Part shown: positions 1 through 6,676 of the stretch, piece by piece | How positions within the stretch are numbered: the stretch's first letter is position 1 | How the letters are laid out: each line of letters starts with the position of its first letter | Source of the DNA: Euryarchaeota archaeon UBA60 | GTDB lineage: Archaea > Thermoplasmatota > Poseidoniia > Poseidoniales > Poseidoniaceae | Assembly (NCBI GenBank): GCA_002503395.1 | Contig: DARQ01000090.1 | Coordinates: forward strand, 6,320-15,842 | Direction of reading: 5' to 3' | DNA: 9,523 nt | Made by a program: the position numbers and the translations under genes | Notes under the pieces: generated by a model | What the model was told of the DNA's origin: nothing | The model's database searches: none | The model's input: only the letters and a program-made list of their open reading frames with translations

Positions 1-2055
1 ATCTTGGATATGCGCGACGAGTCGAATTCCAAATTGACGGTCGAGGTGGCAATCTATTACATCGATGCGACCACCATGGAACTGTGGGGTATCGATCTGG
101 TCGCATTATCCGATGATGCGTCGATTCCCCTAGTTACTGCAGATGGTATCAGATTGGCCAAACACAATGGCATGATTGACGATAGTCTGTTGAAGGATAG
201 TTTTCCCACCGAGGCCCTTGCACTGGGAATAAATTCAATGCTGGAAGGCAACCCAGTGACGATGAAAGAGGTCGAGATTCAACCGACCTACAAGGATGGC
301 GGGATGGACTTCGTACACAATATCGATGCCACCGAATCGTGTGATGACATTTCTACCCTCATCGAACCCAAGTATTACTGTATCGAAGGTGGTGGTGCCA
401 TGAATATGGATCACCCGATCTATCTGACCACCGAGAGCGCTGAGCCATTTGACTTCTCGCTATTGGATATGATTAAGGACATGATAGGCGAACTGAGCGA
501 AGATATTCCTGCCTCCACTATGGACATTATGGACACCAACGACCTCAAAGCAATATTCAATGCCGGCTTGTTCGCAGAATTGGATTTGGGTGAAAGTTTC
601 CTCAGTGGATTCATGCCTGAAGATATGCCCCCAACCGATATGATGCTGACGATAATTCTGCCACCTTGGATTGCCGGTGACGATGCAAGTGACCGAATAG
701 TTCTGCGGGATAATTTCAGTGGTGAAGACTCGACCCGCATCATATTACAGGGGACCAACCCCTACCCCAGCACAGGATCATTCGACCCCATCACCGATGG
801 AGGCAAGGAAATATGCTCGATGTATCAAAAGACCTGCACCTCATTGGTGGTCGAGTTCAACATGGAGGATTTCTCGATAAATGAGTGGTCGCAGACCGTG
901 ACCCTGACCGTCGATGCCTCTCTCGAATTCAAGTTCTATCGACTTGAAGTTCCTCCCGCCATCTCAGATATGCTGACCACTGATGAAGCGTCGATTTCCT
1001 TCGATGTCATCCCCGCTGATATGATTCACTTGATTATCGATATGGGGGACGGGATGGCTGAACCCTTCTCCACCAGTTTCGATATCGGCGATGAGACTTA
1101 TGATGTCGAGTTCTCAAGGGAGGGCCTCGATAGTTTCGGCGACGACATGGGGGAGATAGCAACCGATATGGTACATGCACTTGGCGACAAAGATACGGGA
1201 ATGGAGATGGATTTGACCAGCATGGAAGTAATCGTTGATATCGGGAAAATACCGGTGCCAAATCCCTCAGCAGTGAGCGATAAAACTCCAGTTTCGATTT
1301 CGGTGAAAATCCCGAAAACCACCTTCACCCTGGCGCTTGACATGGATACCAAGGAGGCATCCCTCAACGCTCATTCAGCGCTTGAGGCAACATTTGCCAA
1401 TGCGATTAACCGATTGACCAATGCCTTTGCTGTAAACGCTGGAGGCGAGGGGATAGTCTTTGATGACGGCGGTAAGGGGTTTGAGACTACCATAGAAAAT
1501 CCGGGATTGGAACTCGAGCAATTGAACACCACACCAGATCTGACCTTGGATTTGAAACTCCCTAAAGGCTTGCTATTCCACGATTTCAAATCTTCAGGCA
1601 ATAATGCGGAAATAACGATGGAGAACGGACAACAGCGTTTGGTCTACACCTTCCCCGACCCCGGAGAATCGGACACGGTCTCCTTTAGCTTCAAGATTTC
1701 CTGGATGTTCATCATCGGTGAGATATGGGCTTATATTGCCATCCCGGTGCTGTTGATTGCTCTGTTGATTTACAAGCGTGGAAAGAAGAAGAAGCGCAAG
1801 CGCGAGTTGAAGGACGAACTTATCGCCAAGGAATATTCGCATCCGGCATTTGAAAAAGAGGTGCCAGAGTTTGCCTTCGACGATGGTTTATCATCTGAAG
1901 GTCATTACGACGCGACGCCAGAAGAATGGGGTGAGAAGGAAGAGGTCGAAGCGCCTCCACCGACTGCTCAAGATGAACCGAAAGGTCCTGATATGCCCGC
2001 AAGTCCCCATGGCAAGAGGGGAAAATCCTTTGAGGATATGATGGGCTGGGAATAA
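1..2055 (+). CDS. C-terminally membrane-anchored surface protein, 5' partial
   Basis: The frame is already open at base 1 and there is no signal peptide, so the true start lies upstream. The TTG at 4 and ATG at 10 are only the first possible start codons inside the window. Counting from codon 4, about 566 residues form an extracellular part that is rich in Asp and Met, beta-type in appearance, and has only four cysteines in two close pairs (113/126 and 271/278), suggesting disulfides. A single transmembrane helix follows at about 567-590, then a strongly basic stretch (KRGKKKKRKR, about 591-600) and an acidic, proline-containing tail of about 85 residues, so the protein is probably exported with the N-terminal part outside. 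This anchor plus charged-tail design is, to my knowledge, common in Marine Group II surface proteins. I recognise no catalytic motif and no named family. The stop abuts the convergent uvrC stop. Confidence 0.85.
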   Translation: MLDMRDESNSKLTVEVAIYYIDATTMELWGIDLVALSDDASIPLVTADGIRLAKHNGMIDDSLLKDSFPTEALALGINSMLEGNPVTMKEVEIQPTYKDGGMDFVHNIDATESCDDISTLIEPKYYCIEGGGAMNMDHPIYLTTESAEPFDFSLLDMIKDMIGELSEDIPASTMDIMDTNDLKAIFNAGLFAELDLGESFLSGFMPEDMPPTDMMLTIILPPWIAGDDASDRIVLRDNFSGEDSTRIILQGTNPYPSTGSFDPITDGGKEICSMYQKTCTSLVVEFNMEDFSINEWSQTVTLTVDASLEFKFYRLEVPPAISDMLTTDEASISFDVIPADMIHLIIDMGDGMAEPFSTSFDIGDETYDVEFSREGLDSFGDDMGEIATDMVHALGDKDTGMEMDLTSMEVIVDIGKIPVPNPSAVSDKTPVSISVKIPKTTFTLALDMDTKEASLNAHSALEATFANAINRLTNAFAVNAGGEGIVFDDGGKGFETTIENPGLELEQLNTTPDLTLDLKLPKGLLFHDFKSSGNNAEITMENGQQRLVYTFPDPGESDTVSFSFKISWMFIIGEIWAYIAIPVLLIALLIYKRGKKKKRKRELKDELIAKEYSHPAFEKEVPEFAFDDGLSSEGHYDATPEEWGEKEEVEAPPPTAQDEPKGPDMPASPHGKRGKSFEDMMGWE

Positions 2056-3783
2056 TCACTTTCGCCTTGAATCGAGAATCCTCTGCGCCAAGGCTCGGCC
2101 AATGCCCGGGACCGCGGTAAGTTGTTCGAGACCGGCATGTTCGATACCTTTGCGGCCACCGAAATGCCGCATCAGGACTTGCAATTTCTTCGCTCCGAGC
2201 CCAGATATCTCCTGCAGGGGGTCGGCTAGAGCAACCCGGCCGCGCCGCCTGCGGTGGAAGGTGTTGACGTAGCGGTGGGCTTCGTCGCGGGCGTGCACCA
2301 ATACTCGGCCACGCCGGTCGAGGATAATGGGTTCTCGGCCACGCCGGTGCAGGGTTTCCTCGCGCTTTGCCAGCGCCGCCAGTTCACAGCGGTCGTCGAC
2401 GCCATTTTCTTTGAGCAATTTCCAAATCGTATCGAGATGCACCTTGCCGCCGTCGAGCAGAACCAGGTCAGGCCATGATTCCTGCCGCTTCAGCCAGCGC
2501 CCAACCACCTCGCGCATCATCTGCAGGTCGTCGAGCGCGTCGCCCTTGATACGGTATGAGCGGTACTCTTTCTTCGCCGGTCGGCCATTGTTGAACACCA
2601 CGCTGGCACCGACCCGCTCAGCACCCTGCAATTGTGCCATATCGAAACAGACGATATGTTCGAGCGACTCATAGCCAAGTAATTTGGCCGCATCATCGGC
2701 GGCTCTCCGTTCAAGACTACCGGACTGCTTATTACCCATTCTTTCAAGTTGAACCTGCGCGTTCTGGTCGGCTAATTTGCGCAGGGTTGCTAGGTCTCCA
2801 CGCGCCGGCACCCGTACTTCGACCGGTCTGGTGCGGCGCTCACAAAGCCACCCCTCAAGCCATTCTCCCAGCGGCGTTGGGCTTAGCAATAACCGGGGCG
2901 GGGTGTGATTAGCATAATGTTCGGCGACGAAGCAGGCGACGCTTTCGCCGATATCCTGACGATGAATCATTGGCCATGATTCCTGCGCCTTGACCACCCC
3001 AGCATCGGCGTGGAGGACGGTAATCACCGCCAAATCACCGCGGCTGGCAAATCCCAGTGCATCGCAATCGCGATAGTATTTACTGCTGATGACCTGCTGG
3101 CGCAAGGTGATTTGCACCGAATCGATCAGGTCGCGGGTCTGTGCCGCCAACTCAAAATCCATTGCCGCTGATTGGGATTCCATTTCCACAACCATCGTTT
3201 CTAGAAGTTGCCTACCACTACCATCGAGCACCTGCGCCGCGGCCGCGACACTTTGCGAATAACCGGTACCGTCGATGCAGGGTGCGCTACAAAGTCCGAT
3301 ATGCATCGATAGGCAACCTTGTGGCAGTAATTCCTTGCAATCACGAATTCCGAAGTGCCGGCGCAGTAACTGCACCACGCGTTTGGCCGCGCCGGCATTG
3401 GGAAAGGGCCCCCAGATTCTCGCATCAGCCGGGGGATGACGGGTATAGAGAATCCTTGGGACATCTTCATTTGTGAGTGCCAGAAAGGGGTATGATTTGT
3501 CGTCTTTGAGCCTCGAGTTATACTTCGGTTTGTGCTCGCGAATGAGTTGGCGCTCCAGCACCAGTGCCTCGGAAGGATTGTTGGTGACGATGCAGTCGAC
3601 GTGCGTCGAATTACTGACCAGTTCGGGAATCATCACCCGGTCGGGATTACTTGCAAAGTAGGAGCGAACTCGGTTGTGCAGGTCACCGGCTTTACCGACA
3701 TAGAGCACCCGGCCATCCGAATTGCGAAACAGATAGACCCCTGGTCGGCTCGGCAGATCGAGACTTTCAAGGCTGACCGCCAT
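2056..3783 (-). CDS. uvrC: UvrABC system protein C (excinuclease subunit)
   Basis: Makes both incisions around DNA lesions after UvrA/UvrB recognition in nucleotide excision repair; cytoplasmic. The 575-residue protein has the full domain order. The N-terminal GIY-YIG nuclease (about 13-95) has GVY at 15-17, YVGKA at 28-32, Arg38 and metal-binding Glu77 (ALVLERQLI). The UVR UvrB-binding motif is at about 195-228. The RNase H-like nuclease has its triad at Asp381 (CFDMAQLQG), Asp444 (LLDGGK) and His503 (RDEAHRY), spaced much as in bacterial UvrC. Two C-terminal helix-hairpin-helix motifs (about 520-572) include ISGLGAKK and VPGIGRALAQ. Length is slightly below the usual 600 or so. The ATG at 3783 was chosen because it puts GIY-YIG at the usual distance from the N terminus; the extension to 3816 would need a TTG. 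No strong Shine-Dalgarno is visible. All catalytic residues are present, so it should be active. uvrA and uvrB are not in the window. Confidence 0.97.
   Translation of the reverse strand: MAVSLESLDLPSRPGVYLFRNSDGRVLYVGKAGDLHNRVRSYFASNPDRVMIPELVSNSTHVDCIVTNNPSEALVLERQLIREHKPKYNSRLKDDKSYPFLALTNEDVPRILYTRHPPADARIWGPFPNAGAAKRVVQLLRRHFGIRDCKELLPQGCLSMHIGLCSAPCIDGTGYSQSVAAAAQVLDGSGRQLLETMVVEMESQSAAMDFELAAQTRDLIDSVQITLRQQVISSKYYRDCDALGFASRGDLAVITVLHADAGVVKAQESWPMIHRQDIGESVACFVAEHYANHTPPRLLLSPTPLGEWLEGWLCERRTRPVEVRVPARGDLATLRKLADQNAQVQLERMGNKQSGSLERRAADDAAKLLGYESLEHIVCFDMAQLQGAERVGASVVFNNGRPAKKEYRSYRIKGDALDDLQMMREVVGRWLKRQESWPDLVLLDGGKVHLDTIWKLLKENGVDDRCELAALAKREETLHRRGREPIILDRRGRVLVHARDEAHRYVNTFHRRRRGRVALADPLQEISGLGAKKLQVLMRHFGGRKGIEHAGLEQLTAVPGIGRALAQRILDSRRK
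2304..2348. repeat. Intragenic 15-bp direct repeat in uvrC
   Basis: CTCGGCCACGCCGGT occurs at 2304-2318 and exactly again at 2334-2348, a 30-bp period that keeps the reading frame. On the uvrC strand each copy encodes RRGR (HRRGREPIILDRRGRVLV). It falls in the variable loop between the second RNase H aspartate and the catalytic histidine, and looks like a small in-frame duplication or convergent codon use, with no effect on catalytic residues. Confidence 0.7.
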
Positions 3784-3797
3784 AGTGCACGTAGAGG

Positions 3798-6038
3798 GTG
3801 AACCCCAAAGAACCAACCGCCCCTAGGGTGGTCATGCTCAGCCCGTCGCAGGAGCGGCTAATCCGTTGGTTAGGCCGTTTTTCCCGTGACCTGAATCAGG
3901 CTTGGGACGTTCCCCGGGAAGTCTCTTTACCCGGCCTATCCGAGGCCATGGGGGTGGTTCGCTCAGCTCTACACGCCCCGCTCAAGGAATTGGTCGAACT
4001 CGACCTGCTCGAGACCCGCTTGGGGCACGTTAGCGGCGGTGGGGCGCGGCGCCGTAATGTGTACCATTTGACCGCCGCCGGGTGGAATTATCTAGGCTCT
4101 CTTCCGGCCGAGGAGAATCCTGCTGGGGCGGCGGCAAAGCGCGGATTGTTGAGCGGTAACGCGGCGCCCCTGATTGCGATAATCGGACGAGATGAAGAGG
4201 TTGGCGAGGTTGTTACCTCGATTGAGAATTCAGGATGTGTCGTGGTTACCGGATTGCCCGGAATCGGCAAAACCTCGCTACTGCGGGCGGTTGCCGAAGA
4301 ATTGATGGATGCTGGCAAAGATATAGCATGGGCGCGATGCACCCGATTTGACGATTCTACGGCCTTGTTTTCCGGTGCTTTCGATGGTCGAGAGCCACCT
4401 ACAGACCCTGACGCCACGGTCGACTGGTTGGTGCGAAAAATTGGCCGTGGTGTGCTCATCATCGATGAATTACAGGAAATTCATAGCCGCCACAGCGGCG
4501 CGATTCTCAGCCTGATAAACGAAATCATCGTGCGCGGCCCTAACCTGATCATCGCCTGCCGAGCACCCTCACCCCTCGCTTGGCCAAAGCCGATTATCAT
4601 CGGTGAATTGGATGAGGAATCGGCGCTAAATCTGCTCGGCGATGAAGTTGATGCTGAGATGGGTGCCAAAGTCATCGCCTCTCTTGGAGGCCACCCTTTA
4701 GCTCTGAAACTACATGATCCCGATTCGGATTACGATACCATCGGCCGGGATATCTCGAAATTCATCGAGCAGACAGTCCTCGATTCCCTACCCGAGGATT
4801 GTATCGATGGTCTGGATGAATTGGCGGCGATGCCATTACCGGTCGGTGCCGAGAGACTACGAAATGATGCTGCGGTCGGAGTTCTCGATGACCACGCGCT
4901 ACTACGTTGGTCGGATGAAGATGCCTCGGCGGTCGAATTACAACATCTTGTGCGTCAGGTGCGGCGGGAGATGTGGGACGAGGAGACCGCTCGCAGAGTG
5001 CACGCGGAAGCGGCCGAGCGCTGGGCCGAGCACCCTGAATCGGAGGCGCGCTTCGTTGAATTCCATCACCGCTTACAAGCCGATGATGAAGATGTAGCGG
5101 CCTTCATCACCTTGCATGCAGACGACCTCGGCAATTGCGATGATGGTGCCCTCGCAGCCTTATTGCACGATGGGATTGACAAACGTCCCGAGGTCGATGC
5201 GCTGTGGTATTTAGCCACAAAGACCGCTCTCGACCGCGGCGAGAGCGAAGTGGTCGAGGAATTATTCGCACAGATGCCAAACCCAGATACCGGCACAGCG
5301 CTGGCATTGCGCGCTCGCCAAGCCTTGCAGCAAGGACGGCGTGAAGTGGCTGATGCATTGCAGGAAGAGGCGGCGGCAACCGCCCCGCCAGATGACCGTA
5401 TCCGCATTGTGATATCACACCTGGCGCGCATTTTAGATGACCGGCTGCCGCATGGAATGCCGGTTATTCCCAGCGCTGAAATCAAGCGTCGACTCGCTGA
5501 GGTCAAACTTACGGAAATCGGTGCCGATACCCGTCAGCGCGCCTTGGTTGCAATAGCCACCATTCAACATCGGCTGGCATTGCTTGAACAAGACTATTCG
5601 GCCGCCCAGAAAGTTCGTCAGCAACTGGGTTCCCTAACAGATGAATCCGACCCTCTATTGACTGAGATGGCCTTGCGTGCCGCACTTGAAGTTGCCAGAT
5701 GGGATACTCCGGATTGGCATCGAGAATCAGAGGCTATGCGTCGACATATTACCTCATCTCCACCCCTTCGAGCGCTTTCACTACGCTTGACATTGGTCGA
5801 AAAGATTGCCGAACACGATGCTGGAGAGGCGAGAAAACTGCTCAATGATGCCGGAGAGGAATTGCCCGCTGGCCCAACCGCTCGCCGACTACAGGCCAAA
5901 CTGTGGTATTGGAAGGGGGTGCTCGACAGCGCAGATGGTTTGGAATATTGGCGCGAGGCGATTCACCGATATCGTGCTGCGGAATGTGCTCACGCGGCGC
6001 AGGAACTGACGCAGAAGATGCACCAGATGCTTCGCTAG
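3798..6038 (+). CDS. Winged-helix STAND-type P-loop ATPase, probable regulator
   Basis: From the GTG at 3798 it is 746 residues; ATG 3834 (Met13) is an equally reasonable start. Three parts can be seen. Residues about 14-100 are a winged helix of MarR/ArsR-like pattern: a recognition-helix segment near SEAMGVVRSALHAPLKEL, then a basic wing (GGGARRRNVYHLTAAG). Residues about 128-390 are a P-loop ATPase: GRDEEVG at 130, Walker A GLPGIGKTS at 152-160, Walker B VLIIDE ending at Asp223-Glu224, a sensor-1-like strand ending at Arg255, and GGHPLALK at 297-304. The last resembles the GxPLAL motif of NB-ARC/STAND ATPases. Residues about 400-746 are Ala/Glu/Arg-rich and helical, probably TPR-like repeats. 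In STAND proteins such repeats sense a ligand or partner and nucleotide state switches the output, here probably DNA binding (MalT-like logic). The target is unknown. Starts divergently beside uvrC; the 3' end overlaps the RAM operon. Confidence 0.88.
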   Translation: MNPKEPTAPRVVMLSPSQERLIRWLGRFSRDLNQAWDVPREVSLPGLSEAMGVVRSALHAPLKELVELDLLETRLGHVSGGGARRRNVYHLTAAGWNYLGSLPAEENPAGAAAKRGLLSGNAAPLIAIIGRDEEVGEVVTSIENSGCVVVTGLPGIGKTSLLRAVAEELMDAGKDIAWARCTRFDDSTALFSGAFDGREPPTDPDATVDWLVRKIGRGVLIIDELQEIHSRHSGAILSLINEIIVRGPNLIIACRAPSPLAWPKPIIIGELDEESALNLLGDEVDAEMGAKVIASLGGHPLALKLHDPDSDYDTIGRDISKFIEQTVLDSLPEDCIDGLDELAAMPLPVGAERLRNDAAVGVLDDHALLRWSDEDASAVELQHLVRQVRREMWDEETARRVHAEAAERWAEHPESEARFVEFHHRLQADDEDVAAFITLHADDLGNCDDGALAALLHDGIDKRPEVDALWYLATKTALDRGESEVVEELFAQMPNPDTGTALALRARQALQQGRREVADALQEEAAATAPPDDRIRIVISHLARILDDRLPHGMPVIPSAEIKRRLAEVKLTEIGADTRQRALVAIATIQHRLALLEQDYSAAQKVRQQLGSLTDESDPLLTEMALRAALEVARWDTPDWHRESEAMRRHITSSPPLRALSLRLTLVEKIAEHDAGEARKLLNDAGEELPAGPTARRLQAKLWYWKGVLDSADGLEYWREAIHRYRAAECAHAAQELTQKMHQMLR
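3816..3832. promoter_or_regulatory. Palindrome at the uvrC/ATPase divergent starts, possible operator
   Basis: CCCTAGGG (3821-3828) is a perfect 8-bp palindrome, flanked by ACC on the left (3816-3818) and GGT on the right (3830-3832), giving an imperfect longer dyad. It lies 33 bases or more upstream of the uvrC ATG, and either just inside the ATPase gene (GTG 3798) or immediately upstream of it (ATG 3834). A winged-helix protein encoded alongside could bind here to control itself and uvrC. This is inference from position and symmetry only. Confidence 0.3.
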
Positions 6039-6268
6039 AGTTCAGCCCCGAGTAGGGTACGGGTATCACATACGCCATCGATGGTACGAATTTCCTCGAC
6101 GATACATCGGGTCAAAAGAGATTCATCATCGGCTTGGATGCGGACAATCAGGTCATATTCCCCGAATAGCATCCAGCGGTTGGTGACCAGTTCAACTGTA
6201 TCCAATTTATCTCGGACATCTTGTTCGCTTCCCGGGCTGGTTGTTATCAATACAAATCCAATCGGCAT
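6035..6268 (-). CDS. Stand-alone RAM (Lrp/AsnC ligand-binding) domain protein, second in operon
   Basis: This 77-residue protein is a complete RAM/AsnC C-terminal domain with no helix-turn-helix. It has the beta-alpha-beta-beta-alpha-beta layout: GFVLITTSPG (strand 1), a helix at about 13-24, WMLFGEYDLIVRIQADD (strands 2-3, with the family-typical GEYDLI), a helix at about 47-61, and GVCDTRTLLGAEL (strand 4). Full-length Lrp proteins use this domain to oligomerise and bind amino acids or similar small molecules; stand-alone versions are known in archaea and bacteria and may sense a ligand or assemble with Lrp-type regulators. Start ATG 6268 has a strong Shine-Dalgarno (GAGGTG) overlapping the stop of the preceding paralogue, so the two are co-transcribed and probably translationally coupled. 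The stop TAG shares CTAG with the stop of the convergent ATPase gene. The ligand cannot be read from the sequence. Confidence 0.93.
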   Translation of the reverse strand: MPIGFVLITTSPGSEQDVRDKLDTVELVTNRWMLFGEYDLIVRIQADDESLLTRCIVEEIRTIDGVCDTRTLLGAEL

Positions 6269-6272
6269 TTTT

Positions 6273-6280
6273 TCACCTCA
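6273..6280 (-). promoter_or_regulatory. Ribosome binding site between the two RAM genes
   Basis: Minus-strand TGAGGTGA matches the archaeal anti-Shine-Dalgarno. It lies directly upstream of ATG 6268 and its first three bases are the TGA stop of the upstream RAM gene, so termination and re-initiation occur at nearly the same place. This fixes the start of the downstream gene. Confidence 0.85.
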
Positions 6281-6514
6281 ATAATCGACAACGATGAGAG
6301 TCTGGGTTTCCTTGACCCCTTCGATTTGACGAAATTCCGTCAACAGAAGTTGTGAGAGTGCTTTTTGACCGGTGGATGTGACTCTGGCAATGAGGTCGTA
6401 TTCGCCGTACAGAGCGTGGGTTTCGGCGACGAGAGGATGGTCTCTTAACGCAATGTAGACCTGTTGTTCATGCGAGGCCTTGGTCTTGAAAAGGACGAAT
6501 GCTTCAGGTGGCAT
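6278..6514 (-). CDS. Stand-alone RAM (Lrp/AsnC ligand-binding) domain protein, first in operon
   Basis: A 78-residue single RAM domain, again without a DNA-binding domain. Visible elements are EAFVLFKTKAS (strand 1), a helix HEQQVYIALRD, ALYGEYDLIARVTS (strands 2-3), a helix KALSQLLLTEFRQI, and GVKETQTLIVVDY (strand 4). It aligns over its whole length with its downstream neighbour, sharing GEYDLI and the G-V-x-x-T-x-T-L ending, but most other positions differ, so the pair is an old tandem duplication. Start ATG 6514 is supported by a GGTGA Shine-Dalgarno six bases upstream. The promoter should lie in the intergenic region above 6514. A small-molecule sensor, or a partner of full-length Lrp proteins elsewhere in the genome, is the likely role, by family only. 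Confidence 0.93.
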   Translation of the reverse strand: MPPEAFVLFKTKASHEQQVYIALRDHPLVAETHALYGEYDLIARVTSTGQKALSQLLLTEFRQIEGVKETQTLIVVDY

Positions 6515-6520
6515 GATACT

Positions 6521-6525
6521 TCACC
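6521..6525 (-). promoter_or_regulatory. Ribosome binding site of the first RAM gene
   Basis: Minus-strand GGTGA six bases upstream of ATG 6514, the spacing expected of a Shine-Dalgarno. It supports that start and implies a leadered transcript for this operon. Confidence 0.65.
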
Positions 6526-6629
6526 GAGCCGCCCACCAACCATTGGCTTTTGACCGTTGCCCTTGTGAAGCGAGGAGAAAAACTTCAGAATCGAAGGGAA
6601 TAATGGGTGACTGATGATTGAATCTTGTG

Positions 6630-6654
6630 GCGAAAGGTATGATATGCGAAAGGT
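6630..6654 (+). repeat. 9-bp direct repeat GCGAAAGGT beside the beta-helix start
   Basis: GCGAAAGGT occurs at 6630-6638 and 6646-6654, 16 bp from start to start, separated by ATGATAT. It sits just upstream of ATG 6677 and surrounds the alternative ATG 6644. It could be a regulator site. Alternatively the AAAGGT of the first copy may simply act as a Shine-Dalgarno for 6644. A chance repeat is not excluded. Confidence 0.4.
6633..6638 (+). promoter_or_regulatory. Possible ribosome binding site for alternative start 6644
   Basis: AAAGGT ends five bases before the in-frame ATG at 6644, which would add 11 residues before Met 6677. The spacing is good, but the longer N terminus (MRKVGGDIVGS) places acidic and glycine residues before the basic start of the signal peptide. 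I therefore keep 6677 as the primary call, with modest preference. Confidence 0.35.
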
Positions 6655-6676
6655 TGGTGGCGATATAGTGGGAAGT

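Larger units (their letters stand above)
6515..6676. other. Divergent intergenic region between RAM operon and beta-helix gene
   Basis: The only sizeable gap between genes, 162 bp. It must carry the minus-strand promoter of the RAM operon and the plus-strand promoter of the beta-helix gene. I find the minus-strand GGTGA ribosome site, a 9-bp direct repeat near the beta-helix start and several A/T-rich patches, but no convincing TATA/BRE pair on either strand. The minus-strand reading frame that crosses this gap is antisense to the signal peptide and was not taken as a gene. Confidence 0.6.

Noticed and set aside
4..12. TTG 4 or ATG 10 as the real start of the first gene
   Set aside because: The frame is open to base 1, and neither start gives the signal peptide expected for a protein whose N-terminal part must be exported.
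3784..3816. Extension of UvrC by 11 residues to a TTG at 3816
   Set aside because: It would overlap the divergent ATPase gene, adds residues not seen in the family and uses a weak start codon.
5066..5506. Minus-strand open frame of 146 codons
   Set aside because: Antisense to the helical-repeat region of the ATPase; the Ser/Ala/Arg-rich translation is typical of a shadow frame.
6515..6676. Small RNA or tRNA in the divergent gap
   Set aside because: No cloverleaf, no stable hairpin and no T-run terminator could be found by eye.
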